Shown here: positions 33,493 through 41,178 of the stretch, one piece after another | Layout: the number at the start of each line of letters is the position of its first letter | How positions within the stretch are numbered: the first letter of the stretch is position 1 | DNA from: VXMO01 sp965205915 | GTDB lineage: Bacteria; Chloroflexota; Dehalococcoidia; UBA6926 | Length of the DNA stretch: 64,000 bases | NCBI GenBank assembly: GCA_965205915.1 | Contig: OZ242191.1 | Span: 434,001-498,000, forward strand | Direction: 5' to 3' | The notes under the pieces: generated by a model | Database searches by the model: none | Seen by the model: the letters and a program-made list of their open reading frames with translations, nothing else | What the model was told of the DNA's origin: nothing | Made by a program: the position numbers and the translations under genes

Positions 33493-34946
33493 ATCGCCGC
33501 TTCCGGCGATTGCGCCTCAATCGGGGTGGCTAATGCGGACTGCGGGCGCTTCATTAAGAGGATGAGTGCGAGGGCGATGGCGAGGGGGAGGATTGAGGCG
33601 AAGAGTATTTCGGTGGCCTGAACTTGCGAACCTGCCGCTGTTGATAGAGGTCGAGTAAATGCAAACGGCAACACCGTATACCAGACGGCAGAGAAGAAAG
33701 CAGCGGCGCTCATTTGAATACCTATCAACAGACCAAGCCTGTGTTCGCCCCAGGAGTCGGCAAATAAGGCAAGATTCGCAGCGCCATAGATTCCCAAACC
33801 GCTACCCGTGGCAAGAACAAGCAGCGGTCCTACAAACTGATCCACGGAAAAGAGAAACATGACGGCGCATATCAACTGCAGCCCGATTAGCCCTGCCACA
33901 ACGTACCGACGATTGTATCGGTCTGAGAGAGCACCTGTGAGAAACATGACTGCCATGCCAACCATGGCAGTCAAGGCTGCAACTTCTCCGATGAAACGGA
34001 GCGAGAAGCTGAACAGAAGGTCAACCATTTCTCGGCTTGAAGCCGCATAGAGACTACTGAATGCAACCGGCTGCAGGATTAGTGCCCCGACCAAGAACAG
34101 AAATGATCGGCTCAACAGAATGGAGCGTATTGGCTGCAACGGAGGGTGCGCAATTGCAGGGCTGACCGCCTCGCCCTCACTAGAACCCCCCCCGGCGCCG
34201 GCAAGGAAGGGGGCGTCGGGCACGACAGACGACGAATCTTCCGCCTTTCGCCGCAAGACAAAGAACAGTGCGATAGAGGTCGCCAAAAGGAAGATTCCTC
34301 CAGCAACAGCCTGTCCGCGCCACTTCGCACCAGTCTCGTTTGTCCAATCAAGCACGCTATCCGGGCTAGTGACATTTGCCTCCAAAAATAGCCCAATTTC
34401 TAACCAGAGGCTGAACGCCAGCAAAGGAATGGACGCAGCAAGGCTTGTCCCGAATAACATGACCGCCAATGCCTTTCCGCGGTTTCTCACAAAGCGGCGC
34501 ACGATGGCCTTAGTCATCGCCATATGCGCAGTGAGGCCAAGGAGGCTCATCGTGATGAACAGCACAGAATAGGCATGCAAAAGGTCGGTCATTTGGCTGC
34601 TTGCAACAAAGATGAGTCCGCCGGCGGCGAGAGCAAAGACAATGATTGGCCTTGGTCCACGACGATCCACAAGCAAGCCAATAACAGGAGCTAACAAGAT
34701 AGCGAGGATGGCCGATATGGGAAAACTTAAGGTTGCAAGGATGTCACCCCAAGACCCGGAGATTGATCGAGAGGGCAATTCTGGGATCGCCCAAAAACGA
34801 ACTATATGAATAACGAACAGAACCCCCGCTGCCGCCAGCACAATCCACCAGCCGTGGTAGATGGGCCAGCGAATCAGTGGCACTTGGGGCGGCGCGGGGT
34901 TGTCAGCGTCGTCAGTCGTCGGGGCTTCGCTATCCTGCTCGTTCAT
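33489..34946 (-). CDS. MFS permease 7 of the array (first gene)
   Basis: 485 residues from ATG 34946 (MNEQDSEAPTTDDADNPAPP, then YHGWWIVLAAAGVLFVIHI). The frame reaches back to 35093 but there it crosses REP-like DNA, so the longer form is rejected. Loop A IGLLVDRRGPRPIIVFAL; RNRGKALAVMLFGTSLAAS; C-terminal ALALILLMKRPQSALATP. It heads a run of seven permease genes, each starting inside or just after the stop of the previous one, so a single long transcript is likely. Confidence 0.9.
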   Translation of the reverse strand: MNEQDSEAPTTDDADNPAPPQVPLIRWPIYHGWWIVLAAAGVLFVIHIVRFWAIPELPSRSISGSWGDILATLSFPISAILAILLAPVIGLLVDRRGPRPIIVFALAAGGLIFVASSQMTDLLHAYSVLFITMSLLGLTAHMAMTKAIVRRFVRNRGKALAVMLFGTSLAASIPLLAFSLWLEIGLFLEANVTSPDSVLDWTNETGAKWRGQAVAGGIFLLATSIALFFVLRRKAEDSSSVVPDAPFLAGAGGGSSEGEAVSPAIAHPPLQPIRSILLSRSFLFLVGALILQPVAFSSLYAASSREMVDLLFSFSLRFIGEVAALTAMVGMAVMFLTGALSDRYNRRYVVAGLIGLQLICAVMFLFSVDQFVGPLLVLATGSGLGIYGAANLALFADSWGEHRLGLLIGIQMSAAAFFSAVWYTVLPFAFTRPLSTAAGSQVQATEILFASILPLAIALALILLMKRPQSALATPIEAQSPEAAI

Positions 34947-34998
34947 CCCACAAGATATGCGCGGGCGTGTCGCAAACACAAACGACGGCGGGGGGGAT

Positions 34999-35078
34999 GG
35001 TTCCCGCCTGCGCGGGAATGACGGGTAAGGGCGGGAATGAGGGGGGAGGGGAGATGGATTCCGGCTTTCGCCGGAATG
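34999..35078. repeat. Two REP-like palindromes between the MFS array and dapL
   Basis: GTTCCCGCCTGCGCGGGAAT (34999-35018) and ATTCCGGCTTTCGCCGGAAT (35054-35073), each followed by GA-rich GGGGGAGGGG sequence. They belong to the intergenic repeat family of this window and lie in the divergent region between two start sites. Confidence 0.75.
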
Positions 35079-35125
35079 AGGGGGGAGGGGCACGGGTAGC
35101 GTGCGGGCGCGGGGTCGTAGGTTGC

Positions 35126-35131
35126 TACAAT
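35126..35131 (+). promoter_or_regulatory. -10-like TACAAT before dapL
   Basis: GCTACAATAGA at 35124-35134, about 55 bases before ATG 35186; a good GGAGGAG ribosome-binding site lies in the leader. Confidence 0.5.
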
Positions 35132-35185
35132 AGACACGTCCATTGATTCAGCGTTCAGATATTTGGATGGAGGAGACTTAGCCGT

Positions 35186-36376
35186 ATGCCTCTACCACCG
35201 CAGGCGCGTCGCGTCGCGCAACTGCCCCCTTACCTCTTTGTTGAGGTCACGCGCAAGATCAATGAGAAGCGCGCGCGCGGCGAGGATGTCATTTCACTGG
35301 CAATCGGCGACCCCGACCTGCCCTCCGCGCCGCATGTCATTAGCGCCCTCGTCACCTCGCTGGAGGATGTTGCGAATCACCGCTATCCGGAGTCGGACGG
35401 CCTGCCCGCCTTTCGGCGCTCCGTGGCGGACTGGTACAAGAGGCGCTTTGGCGTGGAGTTCGATCCGGACACGGAAGTCCTGCCAACCATCGGCTCCAAG
35501 GAGGGCATCGCGCACATCGCGTGGTGCTACCTGGAGGAAGGCGATATCGCGCTGGTGCCAGACCCCGGCTATCCCGTTTACAGCGTCGGCACGATGCTGG
35601 CGGGCGGCGAATCGTATTTCATGCCGCTAAAGCGCGAGACGGGATTCCTGCCCGATCTGGACGCCATCCCTGAGGATGTAGCACGGCGCGCCAAGCTCCT
35701 GTGGATCAACTACCCCAACAACCCCACGGCGGCCGTCGCGGAGCTTGATTTCTATCAGCGCGTCGTGGAGTTTGCCAAGAAATACGACATCGTTGTGTGT
35801 CACGACGGGCCGTACACGGAGGTCGCATTCGACGGCTACAAGCCGGTGAGTTTCATGCAGGCGGAGGGCGCGCGAGACGTGGGCATTGAGTTCCATTCGC
35901 TGTCCAAGTCGTACAACATGACGGGCTGGCGCATCGGCATGACCGTCGGCAACGCAGAGGTGACGAACGCGCTGATGCGAATAAAGTCGAACGTGGACTC
36001 CGGCATTTTCCAGGCCGTGCAGTTGGCGGGCGTCGCCGCGCTTGAGGGGCCGCAGGACATCATCGATCACCACAACCGGGTGTACCAGGCGCGGCGGGAT
36101 CGGCTCATCCCTGCCCTGCGCAAGATGGGGCTTGAGGTTGATCCGCCAAAGGCGAGTCTCTACGTGTGGGCCAAGTTGCCGGACGGCGTGTTATCCGGTG
36201 AATTCGCATCTCGCCTTATCGAGGAATCGAACGTTGTTGTGACGCCCGGGCGCGGTTACGGCGAGGCGGGCGAGGGTTTTATCCGGTGTTCATTGACCGT
36301 CGGCGATGATGCGCTGGATCGAGCGATTGAGCGGCTTGCCAGCGTCAACGTGTCGAACCTGATGCAGACGGACTGA
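35186..36376 (+). CDS. dapL: LL-diaminopimelate aminotransferase-type PLP enzyme
   Basis: 396 residues, fold-type I aminotransferase. The N-terminal YLFVEVTRKINEKRARGEDV and LAIGDPDLPSAPHVI are typical of the DapL subgroup. PLP Lys is in SLSKSYNMTGWRIGM; NYPNNPTAA and the carboxylate-binding Arg in EGFIRCSLTV are present. DapL converts tetrahydrodipicolinate directly to LL-diaminopimelate, which DapF (24360) then epimerises. A different aminotransferase of the same class (aspartate or alanine type) cannot be excluded by eye. GGAGGAG precedes the ATG. Confidence 0.8.
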   Translation: MPLPPQARRVAQLPPYLFVEVTRKINEKRARGEDVISLAIGDPDLPSAPHVISALVTSLEDVANHRYPESDGLPAFRRSVADWYKRRFGVEFDPDTEVLPTIGSKEGIAHIAWCYLEEGDIALVPDPGYPVYSVGTMLAGGESYFMPLKRETGFLPDLDAIPEDVARRAKLLWINYPNNPTAAVAELDFYQRVVEFAKKYDIVVCHDGPYTEVAFDGYKPVSFMQAEGARDVGIEFHSLSKSYNMTGWRIGMTVGNAEVTNALMRIKSNVDSGIFQAVQLAGVAALEGPQDIIDHHNRVYQARRDRLIPALRKMGLEVDPPKASLYVWAKLPDGVLSGEFASRLIEESNVVVTPGRGYGEAGEGFIRCSLTVGDDALDRAIERLASVNVSNLMQTD

Positions 36377-36381
36377 ACCTC

Positions 36382-36708
36382 ATGGTTCAAGAAAGCACAC
36401 AAGGATCAGCCACAAACCGCCTCAGCCCGGATGAGGAGCGTGTCCTGTTGGTGATGGCGCGGGCTGAGCACTCCATCACTTTGGCTGAAATCTCGGGGCG
36501 CCTTGAGACATCGCCGGAGGGCTTGCGAGACGCGATGCGGTCGTTGTATCGTCGGCGGTTCCTTGTCATTTCACGTGGCATCGGGCAAATCGAGGACACG
36601 TATCTGCTCTCGCAGCACGCCCGCGACTACACGCGCAGCCACCTGCTGCCGGAGTCGCCGCGCCGCCTGCCTATCGAGGCGCTGACGCCGACGGACAGAC
36701 GGCGCTAA
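36382..36708 (+). CDS. Small winged-helix-like DNA-binding protein (108 aa)
   Basis: Starts five bases after dapL, so probably cotranscribed. The sequence LSPDEERVLLVMARAEHSIT, then LAEISGRLETSPEGLRDAMRSLYRRRFLVISRGI, reads as three helices plus a short wing, the pattern of a MarR/ArsR-like winged helix. A short tail ends in TPTDRRR. No ligand domain is present. It may regulate the lysine/peptidoglycan genes, but there is no direct evidence. Confidence 0.6.
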   Translation: MVQESTQGSATNRLSPDEERVLLVMARAEHSITLAEISGRLETSPEGLRDAMRSLYRRRFLVISRGIGQIEDTYLLSQHARDYTRSHLLPESPRRLPIEALTPTDRRR

Positions 36709-36719
36709 GGGTCAGAGAG

Positions 36720-36785
36720 GTGGCCCCCGCCTTCGCGGGGGATTCGGGTGGGGCGCGGGGGATTCGGGCCTTCGCCAGAATGACG
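36720..36785. repeat. REP-like element between dapL operon and ccdA
   Basis: GGCCCCCGCCTTCGCGGGGG followed by two GGGGATTCGGG units and GCCAGAATGACGG. It matches the layout at 6208-6280. It lies between convergent genes and could act as a bidirectional terminator. Confidence 0.75.
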
Positions 36786-36797
36786 GAGGGGTGAGGG

Positions 36798-37517
36798 CTA
36801 GAGGTCAGCGTTGAACGCGAACCAGTTGACCCACCAGTAGTAGGTGATGTAACTCCCAGCGCCGATGAGCATGACGGGGCTCGCCCACTCCACGACTGGC
36901 ATAGCCTGCCGTATCACCTTGCGGATCAGGTCCTTGAATATCGCCGCGCCAAGCGTGAGACCGATGAGGCCGACGCCCATGCCCGCGCCGTAGATGAGGA
37001 ACATAAGGAATGCGGCGTAACCACCGATGACCTGCCCCTGCGCGAGGATCGCCAGGAAAATGGGGAACGTGCAACTGAGCGTCGCGAGGGCATAGGCGAG
37101 GCCAAAGAGAAATACGGAGACCAGCCCGCGGCTGCCGGTTCCCCAGTTGACGCCAATCGTCGGAATAAGTGTCAGGGAGCGCTTGTTGACCAGCATAAAG
37201 ACGACCATGTACAGGCCGAGCAGGACAAGCGCGATACCAACGACAATCGCGATGTAGGGCATGGCATCGCGCAGGAACGTGCCCAATATGCCCCACACGA
37301 CGCCGAACGTCCCAAACAGGAACAGGAATGCAAGAGCGGCCGTGCCGCCCACCAGCATCGCTTGCCCAAGCCTTATCGCGACCGGGCGTTGCTCGTAGCC
37401 CTCCTCGCGGGAGCCGATGTAGTAGCCGATGTAGGCGGGCAGCATTGCCACGCCACAGGGGCTAGCCAAAGCAACAAAACCGGCGCTGAACGCGAATGCA
37501 AACGGAAGGTTGAACAT
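36798..37517 (-). CDS. CcdA-type cytochrome c biogenesis / thiol-disulfide membrane protein
   Basis: 239 residues, six membrane helices. One redox Cys is in ALASPCGVAMLPAYIGYY (Cys21), the other in ATLSCTFPIFLAIL, at the start of TM1 and TM4 as in CcdA/DsbD-beta. These proteins pass electrons from cytoplasmic thioredoxin across the membrane to extracytoplasmic thiol proteins. No thioredoxin-like partner is adjacent. The ArsR gene lies upstream on the same strand, about 100 bases away. Confidence 0.88.
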   Translation of the reverse strand: MFNLPFAFAFSAGFVALASPCGVAMLPAYIGYYIGSREEGYEQRPVAIRLGQAMLVGGTAALAFLFLFGTFGVVWGILGTFLRDAMPYIAIVVGIALVLLGLYMVVFMLVNKRSLTLIPTIGVNWGTGSRGLVSVFLFGLAYALATLSCTFPIFLAILAQGQVIGGYAAFLMFLIYGAGMGVGLIGLTLGAAIFKDLIRKVIRQAMPVVEWASPVMLIGAGSYITYYWWVNWFAFNADL

Positions 37518-37619
37518 CAGAAAACGCTCCTCACTTGTTCAGGGAGCGGCGGGTGGGAGGCGACGAAAGTGATATCCCGATCCTCGCAGTGTTGAAGTGA
37601 GAGGGTCGGCGTGGGGAGT

Positions 37620-37994
37620 TTAGCCGACGGCGGTCTCTTCGTCGATGACGGCGCACGACATGAGGCGCTCGGCAGTTTCTGTGAGCATTGCATCGCCAAG
37701 AGCAAGGATATCCCTGACACGCTGATCGGTGACGGAATAGAAGACGTTTCGGCCACGCCGATCGGCATCCACGAAGCCGCACCAGCGCAGGCAGGACAGG
37801 TGGCTGGAGACACGGCCTTGTGGCGCGCCCAGCATCTCGACAAGCTCAGACACGCTGCGCTCCGACTTCAACAGGATGCGAAGGATACGTAGGCGGGTGG
37901 GGTCTCCGAGGCCGCGGAAGAACCGCGCCGCCGCCTCTGCGCCGGAGGGCGCTACAATCATCGGTCCGGTTGGCGTGAGAGTCATTACTTGCAT
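37620..37994 (-). CDS. ArsR-family transcriptional regulator
   Basis: 124 residues from ATG 37994. Winged helix of the ArsR type: AARFFRGLGDPTRLRILRIL, then SVSELVEMLGAPQGRVSSHLSCLRWCGFVDADRRGRNVFYSV, with Cys residues (SCLRWCGF) near the recognition helix that might sense metal or redox state. Start choice: TATAAT at 38002-38007 overlaps the earlier ATG 38003 and lies seven bases before ATG 37994, so a leaderless start at 37994 is preferred; 38003 and 38066 are alternatives. It probably controls the CcdA gene downstream. Confidence 0.85.
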   Translation of the reverse strand: MQVMTLTPTGPMIVAPSGAEAAARFFRGLGDPTRLRILRILLKSERSVSELVEMLGAPQGRVSSHLSCLRWCGFVDADRRGRNVFYSVTDQRVRDILALGDAMLTETAERLMSCAVIDEETAVG

Positions 37995-38001
37995 TGCGTT
38001 C

Positions 38002-38007
38002 ATTATA
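38002..38007 (-). promoter_or_regulatory. -10 element TATAAT, leaderless geometry, ArsR gene
   Basis: TATAAT on the minus strand followed by seven bases and ATG 37994. Confidence 0.55.
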
Positions 38008-38152
38008 TGAGTCCGTCCAATCCCTATTCGTCCGTTCGGCCTACCCTGCCCGGCTCGCGCGGTCATCTGCTCTCAACTCGCGCGGCTTATGGACTCTATA
38101 ACTATATCGTATGTGGAGAGTCCAGGTTTTTTGGAGGCCGGAGAGGTGGTCA

Positions 38153-38461
38153 CTAAAGGAGGCGGGTGGCAATGATGGCTATCATCGTAGTTACCCACGT
38201 GCCGACCACAAGGGCGAACATTGTGTTCTTGAAATTGCTTGCGTCTTCACGCATGCCGCCCATCTCTTCACGAATGCTGCGTGTGTCTTCGCGTTGGGCG
38301 GCGGCCACGGCCTGTATCTCTGCGCGTAACTCTGTGCCCAGGTTGTCGACGGACCTTTGAAGCTGGTCTATGCGAGGGCTGAGCTCGTCAAACCTGCCCT
38401 CCAGCCGTGCAACGCGCTGGCCAAGGTCAAGGGGTTGGTCTGTTTGCTGTTGCGTTGTCAT
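38153..38461 (-). CDS. Coiled-coil protein with one C-terminal membrane segment (102 aa)
   Basis: QRVARLEGRFDELSPRIDQL continues in heptads to about residue 75, then TMFALVVGTWVTTMIAIIAT forms a single C-terminal transmembrane helix. The architecture is like XhlA/DUF1640-type small anchored coiled coils. TAGAAT (minus strand) lies about 21 bases before the ATG. No functional assignment; divergent from the lipoprotein gene at 38558. Confidence 0.7.
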   Translation of the reverse strand: MTTQQQTDQPLDLGQRVARLEGRFDELSPRIDQLQRSVDNLGTELRAEIQAVAAAQREDTRSIREEMGGMREDASNFKNTMFALVVGTWVTTMIAIIATRLL

Positions 38462-38542
38462 TGCCCGTTCGCTCTCGCCGCCATTCTATCAGAGGGTAGC
38501 TCAGGCGGGATGCCGTGCTCTACGCCTTTCGTTCTCCGCTCG

Positions 38543-38548
38543 TACAAT
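38543..38548 (+). promoter_or_regulatory. -10-like TACAAT close to the CrtC-like gene
   Basis: TACAAT with nine bases to ATG 38558; at most a two- or three-base leader is expected. Confidence 0.5.
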
Positions 38549-38557
38549 TGAGGGCAT

Positions 38558-39724
38558 ATGCGCTCACTTACGTCATACCTCTCACAAATTCAGGGGGCGC
38601 TTGCCGTCGCCGTTGTCACCGGCTTATTGACGTTTGTCGCCCTATCGCTGACAGCTTGTAGCGCGGAACTCACTCCAAGGCCCTCCCCCACACCTCTGCC
38701 CACAAACACGCCGACGGCGACGCCAACAGTCGCACCGACCGCTACCCCCATCCATGTCCCCCGTCCCGTTGTACTACCTGACGACGAGGCACCGCACAGC
38801 GACCCCGTTGAGTGGTGGTACTACAGCGGCACGATGGAGGACGAGGCGGGCGCGGAGTATGGATTTCACTTTGTAATCTTCCAGGTGACGAATCCGGAGG
38901 CGGGCGCACCGGGCTACATGGCTCACTCGTCAGTCCTGGACATGAACGCTGGGCAGAGGGAGCAGGACGTGCGATTCGGTATCGGCGCACAAGCGCAGCC
39001 GGAAACGGGCTTTGAGCTCGGCGTTGTGGACTGGACCCTGCGTGGCGACGACGGCACACACTCATTTGCAGCGTCGACGAACAGTTATGCGTTTGACCTC
39101 ACCGTGGAAGCGACCAAGCCCGCCGCACTACACAACGAGATCGGGTACCTTGTCGCGCTCAGCGGGTGGACGTACTACTACAGCTGGACGCGAATGGACT
39201 TGTCCGGGACGCTTACGGTGGAGGGACAGGAATTGGAGGTCATCGGCCGGGCGTGGATGGATCACCAGTGGGGCGACTTTGTCGTGAGCGGCTATCCGAC
39301 AGGTTGGCAGTGGTTCTCCGTCTCTATGGAGAACGGCAATGAATTGATGGTGGCGGAGGCGCGTGAGGCCGATGGGCAGAAGACTGTCTACGGCACATTG
39401 GTCGATCCGTCCGGGGCCACAACGCACATAGACGGCGAGGACATCACCATTGATGTGCTCGGCAGTTGGACGAGTCCACACACAGGAGGCGAATACCCGG
39501 CCGGCTGGAGTATCGGCATCCCGCCGCACGGCCTGGCAATAACGCTGACGCCCATCCATGACGACCAGGAGTTCACCCTCGCATTCCCGCCCAACGCCAT
39601 TTACTGGGAGGGGCTGGTCGAGACGGAGATCACATTCGACGGGGAGAGTGTGGGCGGTTCCGGCTACGTGGAGTTGGTCGGATACATCCCGCCACCCGTG
39701 ACGCCGACGCCAAGTCCCAACTGA
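38558..39724 (+). CDS. CrtC/AttH-like lipocalin-fold lipoprotein
   Basis: 388 residues. Signal peptide with lipobox SLTAC (Cys34), then a Thr-Pro-rich linker (PTPLPTNTPTATPTVAPT) that keeps the domain off the membrane. The body has PVEWWYYSGTMEDEAGAEYG at its start and GRAWMDHQWGDFV in the middle, the signatures of the CrtC hydroxyneurosporene synthase / AttH double-lipocalin family. Members hydrate carotenoids or have unknown small-molecule roles; no carotenoid genes are nearby, so the substrate is open. Exported and probably anchored on the outer face. Confidence 0.85.
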   Translation: MRSLTSYLSQIQGALAVAVVTGLLTFVALSLTACSAELTPRPSPTPLPTNTPTATPTVAPTATPIHVPRPVVLPDDEAPHSDPVEWWYYSGTMEDEAGAEYGFHFVIFQVTNPEAGAPGYMAHSSVLDMNAGQREQDVRFGIGAQAQPETGFELGVVDWTLRGDDGTHSFAASTNSYAFDLTVEATKPAALHNEIGYLVALSGWTYYYSWTRMDLSGTLTVEGQELEVIGRAWMDHQWGDFVVSGYPTGWQWFSVSMENGNELMVAEAREADGQKTVYGTLVDPSGATTHIDGEDITIDVLGSWTSPHTGGEYPAGWSIGIPPHGLAITLTPIHDDQEFTLAFPPNAIYWEGLVETEITFDGESVGGSGYVELVGYIPPPVTPTPSPN

Positions 39725-39748
39725 TTTGCGGGGGCGATTTGCGAACCC

Positions 39749-40468
39749 CTACTCCTCTTCGTCTTCAATGCCGTATGTACGGTGGGTTACGCCCCAACGT
39801 TCCGAGTGCTGATAGCTGAGATCATCGAAGAGGAACGAATAGTCCGGCGTGTCGATGGGGTCCGTCGTCATGATGTAGGCATCCTCGCCGTTGTCCGAGT
39901 AGTAACGCTTGCGGCGGCCGACGATCTTGAATCCGTACTTCTTGTAGAGATTCTGTGCGACCTCGTTCGAGACGCGTACTTCCAGCGTGACCGCGCGGCA
40001 GTTGAGCAGCTTGCTCGCCTCAACTGCGCCGATGACGAGCAACTCGCCGATGCCCTGCCCTCGATGCGATTTCCGCACGCCAACGCTCGTAATATGACCC
40101 TCATCAATGACGGCCCACAGACCGAGATAACCCGCGATGAGTTCCTCGGTGGGAGGAACCGCGTCCTTCCCGACTCCGATGAGACGCTTGACAGCGTTGG
40201 TGATGCGTCCGCCGCGTGCCCGCCCACTTCTCGCGCTGTTCCCGTCCGGTGGGAGTTCGTGTGAACGGGCATAATCGTTAAAGGGCGCATCATGAGAGAC
40301 TGCAACAAGATAGTGCGCATACTTCCGCTCACGGAGATCGCGTCTAAAGGGCGGCGCGTACTTGTTCTCCGGAAACGCGTCGCGATCGATCTGCACGGCC
40401 TGCGTGATGTCACCCTCATGCATGGGCCGAAGCAGCCAGGGCATAGAGTCAGTCGATTCGTCGTACAC
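39749..40468 (-). CDS. GNAT-family N-acetyltransferase (RimI-like)
   Basis: 239 residues from GTG 40468, which has AGGAG seven bases upstream; the TTG at 40492 is less likely. Acetyl-CoA-binding motif VGVRKSHRGQGIGELLVIGA, then LEVRVSNEVAQNLYKKYGFK, the hallmark of RimI/Ard1-type protein N-terminal acetyltransferases. A long insertion (about residues 60-105, SHDAPFNDYARSHEL, then RGGRITNAVKRL) separates the first strands, unusual for RimI. The substrate may be ribosomal protein S18 or other N-termini. Confidence 0.85.
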   Translation of the reverse strand: MYDESTDSMPWLLRPMHEGDITQAVQIDRDAFPENKYAPPFRRDLRERKYAHYLVAVSHDAPFNDYARSHELPPDGNSARSGRARGGRITNAVKRLIGVGKDAVPPTEELIAGYLGLWAVIDEGHITSVGVRKSHRGQGIGELLVIGAVEASKLLNCRAVTLEVRVSNEVAQNLYKKYGFKIVGRRKRYYSDNGEDAYIMTTDPIDTPDYSFLFDDLSYQHSERWGVTHRTYGIEDEEE

Positions 40469-40563
40469 AGCGGAGCTCCTGTCGCCTGACAAAAGGATAA
40501 AGTGAAACGGTCAACAGTGCGCCTAACCTAACGATGAAGCCAACCGTTATCTGGATGTAGTGA

Positions 40564-41178
40564 ATGAACCACGAGCCACCTTACGTTCACTCGGGGGAAG
40601 AGAGGCCACTGACTGACACTGACATCGCGGCCATTGTTCAGCTAGCGCAGAACGGAGAGGCAGCGGCGTTTGGTCAACTCTATGAATTGTATTCCGACAG
40701 GGTCTTTCGATACGTGGCGTATCGCGTGGACAGCAACGCGGACGCAGAGGACATCGCGGAGGATGTGTTCATTCGCATGTTGGAGGCAATTGGGTCCTTC
40801 AAGTGGAGGGAAGTACCGTTCTCCGCGTGGCTCATGCGCATCGCCCACAACCGCGTCATTGACCACTACCGGCGCGGGCGGCTCCGCACGGCCACGCCAT
40901 TGGATGACGCCCCCCCGCTTCCCTCTCGGGATGGGGACCCCCAGGAGCGCGTCGGTATGTTCTCTGACCTCCGGGAGTTGCGCGTAGCGATGGCCGGACT
41001 TACGGACCTGCAGCGGCAGGTGATTTCTCTCCGCTTTGGCTCCGAGCTCTCGATTGTGGAGACGGCACATGCGATGAATCGCAATGAGGGCGCGGTCAAG
41101 GCGCTCCAGCACAGCGCAATTCGAGCGCTGCGCCGCCTGATGCCGCCACGAGACGCGCAAGACGAGGCTGGGCTATGA
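40564..41178 (+). CDS. ECF-type RNA polymerase sigma factor
   Basis: 204 residues. Region 2: AFGQLYELYSDRVFRYVAYR, DAEDIAEDVFIRMLEAIGSF and FSAWLMRIAHNRVIDHYRRG (-10 recognition). Region 4: LTDLQRQVISLRFGSELSIV and NEGAVKALQHSAIRALRRLM (helix-turn-helix for -35). No region 3, so ECF class. Its stop overlaps the ATG of the DUF5667 protein by four bases, the standard arrangement of ECF sigma and regulator. Confidence 0.92.
   Translation: MNHEPPYVHSGEERPLTDTDIAAIVQLAQNGEAAAFGQLYELYSDRVFRYVAYRVDSNADAEDIAEDVFIRMLEAIGSFKWREVPFSAWLMRIAHNRVIDHYRRGRLRTATPLDDAPPLPSRDGDPQERVGMFSDLRELRVAMAGLTDLQRQVISLRFGSELSIVETAHAMNRNEGAVKALQHSAIRALRRLMPPRDAQDEAGL

Noticed and set aside
34947..35093. Longer N-terminus for MFS permease 7.
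   Set aside because: The extension is translated from two REP-like palindromes and is Pro/Ser/Arg repeats, not a membrane protein leader.
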